Shown in pieces: positions 10,342-20,136 of a stretch of 32,263 bases of DNA. This DNA is from Gracilariopsis chorda. Taxonomy: Eukaryota > Rhodophyta > Florideophyceae > Gracilariales > Gracilariaceae. The number at the start of each line of letters is the position of its first letter. The first letter of the stretch is position 1. The position numbers and the translations under genes are program-made. The stretch covers positions 1-32,263 of the forward strand of contig NBIV01000455.1 of assembly GCA_003194525.1 (NCBI GenBank). The letters are read 5' to 3'. The notes beneath the pieces were generated by a model that ran no database searches, was not told where the DNA came from, and worked only from the letters and a program-made list of their open reading frames with translations.

Positions 10342-13300
10342 TCAAAGGTCTAAGGGGAGCAAGCCACAGTCACCGCGGAACCTTGCCAGCTTAACTAGAC
10401 CGAGCGCTTTCGTCAGCATATCGGCAACCATGTCTTCCGTGGAACAGTACTGCAACTGGACGGCTTTGTCGCGTAGAGCGCCTCTGGTGAAGTGAAAGCG
10501 AATATCAATGTGCTTAGTACGCTTGTTCACAACTCCATTTCGAGCAAGGTCGATGCAACCTTGGTTGTCCACGTACACAGTTGTGGGCTCAACCATTAGC
10601 GTCACTGACTCATCCACGTGTAGTCCACTTGCGTTGCCAATGCCAATCCACAGTCGTCTCAGCCAGATCGCTTCCTTCGTCCCACTGCACAGACTCACAT
10701 ACTCAGCCTCAGCGCTAGACAATGCAACTACTTCCTGTTGGCGCGAGCTCCAAGACACAGGAGCACCGCACATCATGAACACATACCCACTGGTGGACTT
10801 GCGGTTGGATGTATCACCTGCCCAGTCAGAGTCTACGTATCCATACAGCTGAGTATCAGTCGTGGTGCCATAAGTAAGTCCGAGGGAGCGAGTGCCATTG
10901 AGGTAACGCAGAACACGCTTGACCGCTTTCCAATGAGTCTCTCCAGGTTTCTCGACATACTTGGCTAGCTTGGACACTGCAAACGAGATGTCCGGTCGAG
11001 TGCCAACAGAGAGATACATCAGACAACCGATCACCTGGCGATACGGGATGTTCGTCAGAGGCTCTTCTACCTTAGTGAGGTCAGCACCGGAGTCCATGGG
11101 AGTGTCCATTCGTTTGCACTGCAACATGCCAAAACGTTCTAAGACCTTACGCGTGTATGCAGACTGTGTCAGGTACAGCTGTCTTTTGGATCGATCCCGA
11201 TGGATCTCGAACCCAAGTACCATGCCCGCTTCACTGAGATCCTTCATCTGAAAACGTTTTGACAGTTCACGCTTTACGCGATTCATTGTCTCCATACTTG
11301 GGCTCGCAATGAGCAAGTCGTCCACATAAAGGGAAATGATCACAAGAGCTCCCAGTACCTCTCCGGGATAGACGCACTCGTCTGCGACGTTTGGCCTCAG
11401 ACCCATCCAACCAACGAGGAACAAGTACATCTTTGCAAACCACTGCCTTGATGCCTGTCGTAGCCCATAGATGGCTTTCTTGAGAAGGCATACCAAGTCC
11501 TCGTTCCCAGGTTTGATGAATCCGTCCGGCTGCTCCATGTACACAGTCTCTTCCAGGTCGCCATTCAAGAATGCAGTCTTCACATCCATCTGGTGCAGAT
11601 GATAGTCCTGCACTGCTACAATCGACAGGATCATTCTAATGGATGTGAATTTGACCACTGGTGCATACGTCTCGGAGAAGTCTACACCTTCGATCTGCAG
11701 AAACCCTCGAGCCACCACACGAGCCTTGTACCTCACTGTCGGTTCATCGTTGTCGCCAGCCTCATATTTTTGCACAAATACCCACTTGGATGATATCACG
11801 TTGCTGTCAGCTGGCCTTGGCACTAACTCCCATGTGTCATGCTCCATCAGAGACTCGTACTCACTGTTCATGGCCTTGGTCCACGCTTTTGAATCAGGAC
11901 GTGACACCGCATCGGAGTATGAGGATGGGACGTCATCACTGGCAGTGAGTAGGGCAGTGCCGCGCCACCACGAGGTAGGCGCTCTACGCTCACGAGTGGA
12001 TCTCCGAAGTGGTGGTGGATCTGGTACATCTGGCTCAACTTCTGTCTCAGCTGTGGGCTCATCGTGGCCACTGCCTGAAGCTTCTTCTGGTGGAGTATCT
12101 GGTGCAGCGGGTTCAACTTGGGCAGCATCGGTGGGTTTAGTAGAGGTGGAGGTGATGTTTGATTTCGGCTTGTCCGAGATGTCGATCTCAGCATAGTCGT
12201 CATCATCAACGTGGTCAGTACCTTGATCTGAACCACTACATTCGTCAAACCTCACATCTCTCGACACAACCACCTTCTTCTTTTGCGCATCCCACAGTTT
12301 ATAACCGTTCGATCCAGATGTGTACCCAATAAAGATCGCCTCCACGGCACGTTGCTCCAGCTTCTTCAGCTTGTGGTCCACCACTTTGTACCAGCACCGG
12401 CTACCGAACACACGCAGATTGCTCAAGTCAGGTTCATATCCACTCCACATCTCGAGTGGTGTCACGTCACTCGGAAGGGCCTTGCAGGTGACTCGATTGC
12501 GCACATACACTGCAACGTTCAATGCTTCAGCCCAGAAGCTCTTTGGCAGTTTCTTGTGATGCAGCATCGATCTCACCAAGTCCATGAGTGTTCGGTTGAA
12601 CCGTTCGGCAAGACCATTCTGATGTGGATTGTAAGGCACCGTTCGCTGATGTTCAATACCGTGACGTTCAAGCTCTTGTGAAAACTTCTTTGACACATAT
12701 TCACCAGCATTGTCTGTGCGTAACGCATGTAGCACAGACTCACGTGCGGTGATGGTTTTCACATGTCGGTCACTCTGATTTTGAACCATCTTGAGCCACT
12801 TCACGAACACGTGGAACACCTCATCCTTGGTCTTGAGCATGTACAAGAAGCAAAAACGGGAGTGATCATCGATGAATGTGACGAAGTAGCGTGAACCTCC
12901 CAAGGAACCTACTTGGATTGGACCACAAATCTCCGAATGCACTAGGTCCAATGGCTGCAAAGCCCGTTCCCCCCCTTGCTTGGGAGTTGGAGCACGTGTA
13001 GATTTTCCCACTACACAAGAGTCACACACATCCATCGATTGATTCAAGTCCACATTCAGCCCTGACACAACACCCTTACGAGCCATATGTTTGATACCAT
13101 CCACATTCACATGAGCCATTCGAGCATGCCATACTGACAGGTCAGTCACAAGTGCGTTGTCCATGTCTTCTGGTACTTCAATCGCGGTACATAGGTAGTA
13201 CAGTCCTTTGATGCGACGGCCCTGGGCGATCATGGTGTTGCCTTTGTATACACATACTTTGGTTTTGTCAAACACCACTCGCGCACCCAGGTCACACATC

Positions 13301-13842
13301 GCAGATACTGACAGCAGATGATACCTTAGATTCGGTACGTGCACTACTTCACCCAACCGGCACTTGCTCTTACGCCCTTCAACAGCGAGATCGAGGTGGA
13401 CACTGCCATGACCAAGAGACTCCAGCTTCGAGTCATTGCCGATACTCACACTGGCAGACTCTCTTTTGCTATAACTGTCAAACATGGACTCGTCATACGT
13501 CATATGGGCGGTGGCACCAGAGTCAATGATCCAGTCACTGATACTTTCTTCCACAGAACCTGTCGCAATGAGACAAACAAAGTCAGAGTCACTGTCACAT
13601 CCTCGTTTCTCGTTGCCGAGATTGGTCTGCACAGCTGGGTTTGCGGCAGCACTCTGCTCTTTGCTAGCTTCGTCACGTTGTCTCTTGAAACAGTTTCTCT
13701 GGATATGCCCCTTCTTACCACAGTAGTAGCACACCATGGACTTCTTTCGTGACTGCGCACCGACCAAAGCCGTGTCACTTCCGGACTCCTCCTTGGCACG
13801 ATCGTTCATTCGCTGTTCCTCTTGCAGCAAACGACTCTTCAC
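10342..13842 (-). CDS. B2 gag (C-terminal part)-pol polyprotein, 1,166 codons from the first Met
   Basis: The longest open frame in the window. From its N-terminus: CCHC knuckle CYYCGKKGHIQRNC (about residues 38-51), protease site WIIDSGATAHM (about 105-115), integrase zinc region and D,D35E core, RT with DVKTAFLNGDLEETV and LYVDDLLIA, and RNase H with DSDWAGD and SSAEAEYVSL, ending in GLLPLDL. The frame stays open upstream to the break at 13897, so the Met at 13842 is an internal gag residue. All catalytic motifs look intact; the defect is loss of the gag N-terminus and the 5' LTR. It is B2-specific at several sites (LRPNVADECVYPG, CKRMDTP, GTRSLGL). Confidence 0.92.
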   Translation of the reverse strand: MKSRLLQEEQRMNDRAKEESGSDTALVGAQSRKKSMVCYYCGKKGHIQRNCFKRQRDEASKEQSAAANPAVQTNLGNEKRGCDSDSDFVCLIATGSVEESISDWIIDSGATAHMTYDESMFDSYSKRESASVSIGNDSKLESLGHGSVHLDLAVEGRKSKCRLGEVVHVPNLRYHLLSVSAMCDLGARVVFDKTKVCVYKGNTMIAQGRRIKGLYYLCTAIEVPEDMDNALVTDLSVWHARMAHVNVDGIKHMARKGVVSGLNVDLNQSMDVCDSCVVGKSTRAPTPKQGGERALQPLDLVHSEICGPIQVGSLGGSRYFVTFIDDHSRFCFLYMLKTKDEVFHVFVKWLKMVQNQSDRHVKTITARESVLHALRTDNAGEYVSKKFSQELERHGIEHQRTVPYNPHQNGLAERFNRTLMDLVRSMLHHKKLPKSFWAEALNVAVYVRNRVTCKALPSDVTPLEMWSGYEPDLSNLRVFGSRCWYKVVDHKLKKLEQRAVEAIFIGYTSGSNGYKLWDAQKKKVVVSRDVRFDECSGSDQGTDHVDDDDYAEIDISDKPKSNITSTSTKPTDAAQVEPAAPDTPPEEASGSGHDEPTAETEVEPDVPDPPPLRRSTRERRAPTSWWRGTALLTASDDVPSSYSDAVSRPDSKAWTKAMNSEYESLMEHDTWELVPRPADSNVISSKWVFVQKYEAGDNDEPTVRYKARVVARGFLQIEGVDFSETYAPVVKFTSIRMILSIVAVQDYHLHQMDVKTAFLNGDLEETVYMEQPDGFIKPGNEDLVCLLKKAIYGLRQASRQWFAKMYLFLVGWMGLRPNVADECVYPGEVLGALVIISLYVDDLLIASPSMETMNRVKRELSKRFQMKDLSEAGMVLGFEIHRDRSKRQLYLTQSAYTRKVLERFGMLQCKRMDTPMDSGADLTKVEEPLTNIPYRQVIGCLMYLSVGTRPDISFAVSKLAKYVEKPGETHWKAVKRVLRYLNGTRSLGLTYGTTTDTQLYGYVDSDWAGDTSNRKSTSGYVFMMCGAPVSWSSRQQEVVALSSAEAEYVSLCSGTKEAIWLRRLWIGIGNASGLHVDESVTLMVEPTTVYVDNQGCIDLARNGVVNKRTKHIDIRFHFTRGALRDKAVQLQYCSTEDMVADMLTKALGLVKLARFRGDCGLLPLDL

Positions 13843-14407
13843 AAACTCTAAATCGAGTTTACGATCACCAATCTTGGTGTCAATAGCGACAATGAGGGCT
13901 CCGTGATCGTGTGCTCAGCAGTTGTTTGTTTTTCGTGTTTCTTAATCATCATCTGGTGTCCAGTGCGACGAGCGGTTGATCCGGGTTACTTTGGGTGATT
14001 CCAGGTATCCGGGGACGTGAGCCTGGCGGCTTGAACCAAAGCGGGTGTACTGTCGAGCGGCTTCCCACCGGTCCATTTGGACAGATAACGGTGACGGTCG
14101 TTAAGACCTGGTAAGTTCAGCGGGTGCATCCGTGGACGGGGTGCCGTGGCGTACTGCGCTGGTGCGGGTGATTGAATTATTTGTTTTGATCCTGACTGCG
14201 TGTCGGGATTCTTGGGCTGTTGCGAAGGTATTCCATAACGAGCTTTTGATCCGTGCATCTGACCCTTGGGCGTTTGTGCGGGGAGGCGACGTGGCGTAGG
14301 CTGACCTCCTTCTTAGGATCAGGCCGCGTGTGACCTTAAGTGGTTGCGCGTTAGCAGCGTACTTTGGTTGCCATAGTAGCTTCAGTTGCGAGGTCGCGCA
14401 AGTTCTT

Positions 14408-14626
14408 GCAAGAGGCCAGAGAGGGTTATACTTGGTGAAGGCATATCTTGGGTCATTAACCATCCTCTGGAAGCCTCGTAGAGAGCGACGCATCTTCTCC
14501 TTAGACGTAGGAGAGGGAAGACAGAAGAAGACGTCTTGTACCCGGAGCATCTCCGGGGGCCAGGGGTCCGACACCCTAGGGTAGCGGAGGTAGTTTCTCC
14601 CGTCAGTGCGCCCGAATTTGAAGTTT
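14408..14626 (+). other. Conserved leader block shared by families A and B
   Basis: Aligns with family A leaders at 27248-27473 (+) and 24323-24548 (-). The best conserved part is CCAGGGGT-(spacer)-ACCCTnAGGGTAGCGGAGGTA followed by GTCAGTGCGCCC. The GGGGT/ACCC pairing is kept although the loop differs between families. Shared RNA structure (packaging, translation entry or dimerisation) is an inference; common descent alone could also explain it. Confidence 0.6.
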
Positions 14627-14680
14627 TGTTGTTGTTGTTGTCGTGGTTTTTGTTGTTATTGTTGTAGTTGTTGCCATTTT
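14623..14680 (+). repeat. GTT-rich simple repeat
   Basis: An imperfect run of GTT/TTG units just upstream of the B4 gag start. It is not seen in the family A leaders. Confidence 0.7.
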
Positions 14681-14743
14681 TGTACTACTTAAGTGCCGTA
14701 GGTCTTTCATCGCACCTGTGCTGTTTGTTGACATCTACCTAGC

Positions 14744-17350
14744 ATGGATTCATTCGGTGGCATCAAGATTGAAAAGTTGGGCGAGGATAACTTCCATGTA
14801 TGGAAGCAAAAGGTTGAGTTGCTGCTTGCACTCAAGGACCTCGATGACCATCTTGAATCAACCAGGCCTACGGACGATGACGAGTTGTCAGCATGGAAGA
14901 AGAAAGACGCCAAGGCCAGGGCTGTTATTGGTCTCAGCATCAGTGATGAGCATTTGGACCATGTGAGGGATTCCGAGAATGCTGCGGAAATGTGGAAAGC
15001 CATTTGCGATGTGTTCCAGCGTAAAACGCTGCTCAACCGAATCAATGCAAGACGTGCCTTCTACACAGCCAAGATGCGAGATGATGAGAAAATGTTACAC
15101 TTCATCAATCGTGTTCGTCATCTTGCATCGGATCTGAAGAGCATGGACGTAGTGGTTGAGGAGGAAGACATCGCTATGGCAATCCTATGTGGGCTACCAG
15201 ACCGCTTCGAACACCTCATTGTCGCTATTGACACCACGATTGGTGATCGTAAACTCGATTTAGAGTTTGTGAAGAGTCGTTTGCTGCAAGAGGAACAGCG
15301 AATGAACGATCGTGCCAAGGAGGAGTCCGGAAGTGACACGGCTTTGGTCGGTGCGCAGTCACGAAAGAAGTCCATGGTGTGCTACTACTGTGGTAAGAAG
15401 GGGCATATCCAGAGAAACTGTTTCAAGAGACAACGTGACGAAGCTAGCAAAGAGCAGAGTGCTGCCGCAAACCCAGCTGTGCAGACCGATCTCGGCAACG
15501 AGAAACGAGGATGTGACAGTGACTCTGACTTTGTTTGTCTCATTGTGACAGGTTCTGTGGAAGAAAGTATCAGTGACTGGATCATTGACTCTGGTGCCAC
15601 CGCCCATATGACGTATGACGAGTCCATGTTTGACAGTTATAGCAAAAGAGAGTCTGCCGGTGTGAGTATCGGCAATGACTGGAAGCTGGAGTCTCTTGGT
15701 CATGGCAGTGTCCACCTCGATCTCGCTGTTGAAGGGCGTAAGAGCAAGTGCCGGTTGGGTGAAGTAGTGCACGTACCGAATCTAAGGTATCATCTGCTGT
15801 CAGTATCTGCGATGTGTGACCTGGGTGCGCGAGTGGTGTTTGACAAAACCAAAGTATGTGTATACAAAGGCAACACCATGATCGCCCAGGGCCGTCGCAT
15901 CAAAGGACTGTACTACCTATGTACCGCGATTGAAGTACCAGAAGACATGGACAACGCACTTGTGACTGACCTGTCACTATGGCATGCTCGAATGGCTCAT
16001 GTGAATGTGGATGGTATCAAACATATGGCTCGTAACGGTGTTGTGTCAGGGCTGAATGTGGACTTGAATCAATCGATGGATGTGTGTGACTCTTGTGTAG
16101 TGGGAAAATCTACACGTGCTCCAACTCCCAAGCAAGGGGGGGAACGGGCTTTGCAGCCATTGGACCTAGTGCATTCGGACATTTGTGGTCCAATCCAAGT
16201 AGGTTCCTTGGGAGGTTCACGCTACTTCGTCACATTCATCGATGATCACTCCCGTTTTTGCTTCTTGTACATGCTCAAGACCAAGGATGAGGTGTTCCAC
16301 GTGTTCTTGAAGTGGCTCAAGATGGTTCAAAATCAGAGTGACCGACATGTGAAAACCATCACCGCACGTGAGTCTGTGCTACATGCGTTACGCACAGACA
16401 ATGCTGGTGAATATGTGTCAAAGAGGTTTTCACAAGAACTTGAACGTCACGGTATTGAACATCAGGGAACGGTGCCTTACAATCCACATCAGAATGGTCT
16501 GGCCGAACGGTTCAACCGAACACTCATGGACTTGGTGAGATCGATGCTGCATCACAAGAAACTGCCAAAGAGCTTCTGGGCTGAAGCATTGAACGTTGCA
16601 GTGTATGTGCGCAATCGAGTCACCTGCAAGGCCCTTCCGAGTGACGTGACACCACTCGAGATGTGGAGTGGATATGAACCTGACTTGAGCAATCTGCGTG
16701 TGTTCGGTAGCCGGTGCTGGTACAAAGTGGTAGACCACAAGCTGAAGAAGCTGGAGCAACGTGCCGTGGAGGCGATCTTTATTGGGTACACATCTGGATC
16801 GAACGGTTATAAACTGTGGGATGCGCAAAAGAAGAAGGTGGTTGTGTCGAGAGATGTGAGGTTTGACGAATGTAGTGGTTCAGATCAAGGTACTGACCAC
16901 GTTGATGATGACGACTATGCTGAGATCGACATCTCGGACAAGCCGAAATCAAACATCACCTCCACCTCTACTAAACCCACCGATGCTGCCCAAGTTGAAC
17001 CCGCTGCACCAGATACTCCACCAGAAGAAGCTTCAGGCAGTGGCCACGATGAGCCCACAGCTGAGACAGAAGTTGAGCCAGATGTACCAGATCCACCACC
17101 ACTTCGGAGATCCACTCGTGAGCGTAGAGCGCCTACCTCGTGGTGGCGCGGCACTGCCCTACTCACTGCCAGTGATGACGTCCCATCCTCATACTCCGAT
17201 GCGGTGTCACGTCCTGATTCAAAAGCGTGGACCAAGGCCATGAACAGTGAGTACGAGTCTCTGATGGAGCATGACACATGGGAGTTAGTGCCAAGGCCAG
17301 CTGACAGCAACGTGATATCATCCAAGTGGGTATTTGTGCAAAAAATATGA
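14744..17350 (+). CDS. B4 gag, protease, integrase and start of RT (868 codons, frameshifted at its end)
   Basis: Start chosen at the first ATG after the leader; the protein opens with a copia gag N-terminus (MDSFGGIKIEKL, FHVWKQKVELLL). UBN2-like gag spans about residues 50-175, the CCHC knuckle about 212-225, and the protease site WIIDSGA about 279-285. The integrase zinc region begins near 411. Catalytic residues are D500 or D501, D552 and E588, giving 35 residues between the last two. A proline/acid-rich linker lies near 700-790, and RT opens at SKWVFVQK. The frame breaks at an A-run of six (17340-17345); B1 has five at the same place. Without that base, gag-pol would be one frame of 1,341 codons. 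This may be a real mutation or a homopolymer sequencing error. Confidence 0.92.
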   Translation: MDSFGGIKIEKLGEDNFHVWKQKVELLLALKDLDDHLESTRPTDDDELSAWKKKDAKARAVIGLSISDEHLDHVRDSENAAEMWKAICDVFQRKTLLNRINARRAFYTAKMRDDEKMLHFINRVRHLASDLKSMDVVVEEEDIAMAILCGLPDRFEHLIVAIDTTIGDRKLDLEFVKSRLLQEEQRMNDRAKEESGSDTALVGAQSRKKSMVCYYCGKKGHIQRNCFKRQRDEASKEQSAAANPAVQTDLGNEKRGCDSDSDFVCLIVTGSVEESISDWIIDSGATAHMTYDESMFDSYSKRESAGVSIGNDWKLESLGHGSVHLDLAVEGRKSKCRLGEVVHVPNLRYHLLSVSAMCDLGARVVFDKTKVCVYKGNTMIAQGRRIKGLYYLCTAIEVPEDMDNALVTDLSLWHARMAHVNVDGIKHMARNGVVSGLNVDLNQSMDVCDSCVVGKSTRAPTPKQGGERALQPLDLVHSDICGPIQVGSLGGSRYFVTFIDDHSRFCFLYMLKTKDEVFHVFLKWLKMVQNQSDRHVKTITARESVLHALRTDNAGEYVSKRFSQELERHGIEHQGTVPYNPHQNGLAERFNRTLMDLVRSMLHHKKLPKSFWAEALNVAVYVRNRVTCKALPSDVTPLEMWSGYEPDLSNLRVFGSRCWYKVVDHKLKKLEQRAVEAIFIGYTSGSNGYKLWDAQKKKVVVSRDVRFDECSGSDQGTDHVDDDDYAEIDISDKPKSNITSTSTKPTDAAQVEPAAPDTPPEEASGSGHDEPTAETEVEPDVPDPPPLRRSTRERRAPTSWWRGTALLTASDDVPSSYSDAVSRPDSKAWTKAMNSEYESLMEHDTWELVPRPADSNVISSKWVFVQKI

Positions 17351-18770
17351 GGCTGGCGACAACGATGAACCGACAGTGAGGTACAAGGCTCGTGTGGTGG
17401 CTCGAGGGTTTCTGCAGATCGAAGGTGTAGACTTCTCCGAGACGTATGCACCAGTGGTCAAATTCACATCCATTAGAATGATCCTGTCGATTGTAGCAGT
17501 GCAGGACTATCATCTGCACCAGATGGATGTGAAGACTGCATTCTTGAATGGCGACCTGGAAGAGACTGTGTACATGGAGCAGCCGGACGGATTCATCAAA
17601 CCTGGGAACGAGGACTTGGTATGCCTTCTCAAGAAAGCCATCTATGGGCTACGACAGGCATCAAGGCAGTGGTTTGCAAAGATGTACTTGTTCCTCGTTG
17701 GTTGGATGGGTCTGAAGCCAAACGTCGCAGACGAGTGCGTCTACACCGGAGAGGTACTGGGAGCGCTTGTGATCATTGCTCTTTATGTGGACGACTTGCT
17801 CATTGCGAGTCCAAGTATGGAGACAATGAATCGCGTAAAGCGTGAACTGTCAAAACGTTTTCAGATGAAGGATCTCAGTGAAGCGCGCATGGTACTTGGG
17901 TTCGAGATCCATCGGGATCGATCCAAAAGACAGCTGTACCTGACACAGTCTGCATACACGCGTAAGGTCTTAGAACGTTTTGGCATGTTGCAGTGCAAAC
18001 CAATGGACACTCCCATGGACTCCGGTGCTGACCTCACTAAGGTACAAGAGCCTCTGACGAACATCCCGTATCGCCAGGTGATCGGTTGTCTGATGTATCT
18101 CTCTGTTGGCACTCGACCGGACATCTCGTTTGCAGTGTCCAAGCTAGCCAAGTATGTCGAGAAACCTGGAGAGACTCATTGGAAAGCGGTCAAGCGTGTT
18201 CTGCGTTACCTCAATGGCACTCGCTCCTTCGGACTTACTTATGGCACCACGACTGATACTCAGCTGTATGGATACGTAGACTCTGACTGGGCAGGTGATA
18301 CATCCAACCGCAAGTCCACCAGTGGGTATGTGTTCATGATGTGCGGTGCTCCTGTGTCTTGGAGCTCGAGCCAACAGGAAGTAGTTGCATTGTCTAGCGC
18401 TGAGGCTGAGTATGTGAGTCTGTGCAGTGGGACGAAGGAAGCGATCTGGCTGAGACGACTGTGGAGTGGCATTGGCAACGCAAGTGGACTACACGTGGAT
18501 GAGTCAGTGACGCTAATGGTTGAGCCCACAACTGTGTACGTGGACAACCAAGGTTGCATCCACCTTGCTCGAAATGGAGTTGTGAACAAGCGTACTAAGC
18601 ACATTGATATTCGCTTTCACTTCACCAGAGAGGCTCTACGCGACAAAGCCGTCCCGTTGCAGTACTGTTCCACGGAAGACATGGTTGCCGATATGCTGAC
18701 GAAAGCGCTCGGTCGAGTTAAGCTGGCAAGGTTCCGCGGTGACTGTGGCTTGCTCCCCTTAGACCTTTGA
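17334..18770 (+). CDS. B4 reverse transcriptase and RNase H (478 codons after frameshift)
   Basis: Continuation of B4 pol in the next frame. RT motifs: YKARVVARGF, MDVKTAFLNGDLEETVYM, KKAIYGLRQASRQW, and YVDDLL with the catalytic Asp pair at residues 153-154 of this frame. RNase H: YVDSDWAGD from about residue 312, then SSAEAEYVSL, DNQGCIHLARN, TKHIDIRFHFTREAL and ADMLTKAL. The Met at 17334 is an artefact of the frameshift. The stop TGA (18768-18770) lies 20 bases before the LTR. It shares IHLARN and SWSSSQQ with B1, where B2 and B3 have IDLARN and an Arg. Confidence 0.92.
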   Translation: MCKKYEAGDNDEPTVRYKARVVARGFLQIEGVDFSETYAPVVKFTSIRMILSIVAVQDYHLHQMDVKTAFLNGDLEETVYMEQPDGFIKPGNEDLVCLLKKAIYGLRQASRQWFAKMYLFLVGWMGLKPNVADECVYTGEVLGALVIIALYVDDLLIASPSMETMNRVKRELSKRFQMKDLSEARMVLGFEIHRDRSKRQLYLTQSAYTRKVLERFGMLQCKPMDTPMDSGADLTKVQEPLTNIPYRQVIGCLMYLSVGTRPDISFAVSKLAKYVEKPGETHWKAVKRVLRYLNGTRSFGLTYGTTTDTQLYGYVDSDWAGDTSNRKSTSGYVFMMCGAPVSWSSSQQEVVALSSAEAEYVSLCSGTKEAIWLRRLWSGIGNASGLHVDESVTLMVEPTTVYVDNQGCIHLARNGVVNKRTKHIDIRFHFTREALRDKAVPLQYCSTEDMVADMLTKALGRVKLARFRGDCGLLPLDL

Positions 18771-18780
18771 AGTCAGTGAC

Positions 18781-18790
18781 AGAGGGGGGG
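18781..18790 (+). other. Polypurine tract of B4
   Basis: AGAGGGGGGG directly before the LTR start, one G longer than in B1. Confidence 0.85.
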
Positions 18791-19569
18791 TGTTGGCAGT
18801 AGTACCTGTGCTGTCACTGAAAACCAAATGTTCCGGGGAGCATGGGCTGTTTTAGAGGGTACCTCTGCAAAAGCGCATATGCGCGTGTGCGCGAACCCAA
18901 CGTGAAACTGGCTTCTGATTGGCTACTGCAAATGTACATATGCAACGTGGTGCGTACAAGTGGTATGGCATAACTGGATCGGTTGGACACACCCACGTGT
19001 CCAGCTACTACAGTGGTCACAGTGTACGTTGTGTGCAGGGGATACTGATGAAGTGGTTGACACCTGGTACAAGTGGTACAGCAGTGGTTGGTACAATGGT
19101 AAGGTGCGCATGCACTGTCAACAGGTTTACACATGCACGGGTATATTGATGACGTGGGTGTTGTGTGCATTGCCACATGATGACATGGCACTAACACCAC
19201 AGGTTACGTGCCGACTTACCGTGACGTGTTGACTTACCGTGATGTGTTGGCATGTGCTGGCGTGTGTTGGAGTCGTGAATTTGTGCCTTGTCATGGTCAT
19301 GTGTATGCACGTAACTATTACAGAACATTGGTGCGTTGGTGTGCGTTGGTGTAATGAGGTTGTGCTGAGCTGGCTATGTCATGTTAGATGATGATTGGTA
19401 GTATTGAGTGTCCCTGCTTAGTGGTTTAGGTTTTACTTGTAGTTGGTGTTCCCGCGCAATTCGAGTTTAGAGTGGTATATAAGATGTGCCTGAAGGACCT
19501 CCAAGTAAATCCAAGCCAGAGCTGGCGAACTTCCCTTCCATCCCCTCAACTTCCTTTCAACTTTCAACA
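18791..19569 (+). repeat. LTR-B4, 3' LTR of copy B4 (779 bp)
   Basis: Starts TGTTGGCAGT and ends CTTTCAACA. The U3 module is at about 18865-18950 and the TATA box at 19476-19482. The right flank TGTACAACCATGC is internal LTR-A sequence in minus orientation, so B4 landed inside LTR-A4. Confidence 0.93.
19476..19482 (+). promoter_or_regulatory. TATA box of LTR-B4
   Basis: TATATAA followed by GATGTGCCTGAAGG. The other three B LTRs have TACATAA at this position, so B4 may retain the stronger core promoter. Confidence 0.7.
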
Positions 19570-20136
19570 TGTACAACCATGCATAACAACATAACAACAC
19601 ATTACAACAATGCAGACCAAGTGAACCAAGCAGCCAACAACGCACAATAAGTGAACCGGACATGCCAACAATGTGCCAGCATGCTGCAGCACTGTATAAA
19701 CACTTCTTTGCATCATCATGACAATGACAAAGCACAAATACACATGCCACCGCATCCATGTACATACCCTAGGTGTGTTGCGTGCATGGCACGTGCTTGC
19801 TTGCACAACCCCACACATGACACACTTCCATATACCTGTAAACGACATGTAGCCACACATATTCTTCAGTACCATGCCCATTCACCTTATGCCAAGTGGC
19901 CAGTTCCGTGCCCAGGACCCATAGAATGCATAACACTTGTAACCAATACGTTGCATATGAGTATTTGCAGTAGCCGATCATATGCCCGTTTCAAGTTGGG
20001 TTTGAGAACAAACGCATATGCGCTTTTGTAGAGCAGGTCCCAAAAACAGCCCTCCGTTATATGAAACTTTGTTTCCAAGTGTTGCACCATGATGTCCCAG
20101 GACTACCAGGCACTCGACTATGTGTTAACATCAACA
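19570..20136 (-). repeat. LTR-A4, 5' part of a family A LTR (567 bp), cut by B4
   Basis: Read on the minus strand it starts TGTTGATGTTAACACATAG at 20136 and follows LTR-A2 until it is broken at 19570 by LTR-B4. The 5' LTR end at 20136 directly abuts family C pol, so A4 had inserted into C. The rest of A4 is not seen to the left. The U3 module is at about 19950-20035, with the CCAAT box changed to CCGAT. Confidence 0.88.

Larger units (their letters stand above)
9543..13897 (-). mobile_element. Copia family B element, copy B2, 5'-truncated
   Basis: On the minus strand: gag from about codon 160, then a full protease-to-RNase H frame, polypurine tract and complete 3' LTR. Similarity to B4 stops sharply at 13897, and from 13898 the sequence is the leader of B4 in the opposite orientation. 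B2 and B4 thus lie head to head, with both 5' LTRs absent. Confidence 0.93.
13898..14743 (+). other. B4 5' leader (untranslated region before gag)
   Basis: 846 bases without a plausible gene, between the head-to-head junction and the gag ATG. There is no LTR end or primer-binding site, so the leader itself is probably truncated. Weak minus-strand open frames (14258-13986, 14574-14101) have no recognisable motif. Positions 14408-14626 resemble the family A leader. A GTT-rich repeat follows at 14623-14680. Before that, scattered short inverted repeats occur, such as CCAGG/CCTGG around 14002-14027. Origin of the first 300 bases is uncertain. Confidence 0.65.
13898..19569 (+). mobile_element. Copia family B element, copy B4, lacking only 5' LTR and primer site
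   Basis: The most complete element in the window: leader (13898-14743), full gag-pol with one frameshift (14744-18770), polypurine tract and 779-bp 3' LTR. It begins abruptly at 13898 against the truncated B2. On the right it ends cleanly inside a minus-strand LTR-A (A4). It is the only B copy here with the canonical TATATAA box. Confidence 0.93.

Noticed and set aside
13986..14574. Minus-strand host genes in the B4 leader (90 and 157 codons)
   Set aside because: No recognisable domain, low-complexity composition, and part of the region aligns with the non-coding leader of family A.
14408..14626. A group I intron or ribozyme in the shared leader block
   Set aside because: I looked for the conserved group I core pairings and did not see them. 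A structured leader remains possible, but this specific class is not supported.
18919..19232. Small open frames inside LTR-B (recurring 62-, 76-, 90- and 128-codon frames in every copy)
   Set aside because: They recur only because the LTR recurs. Their composition is Cys/His/Thr-rich low complexity, both strands are open, and there are no domain motifs or coding constraint visible.
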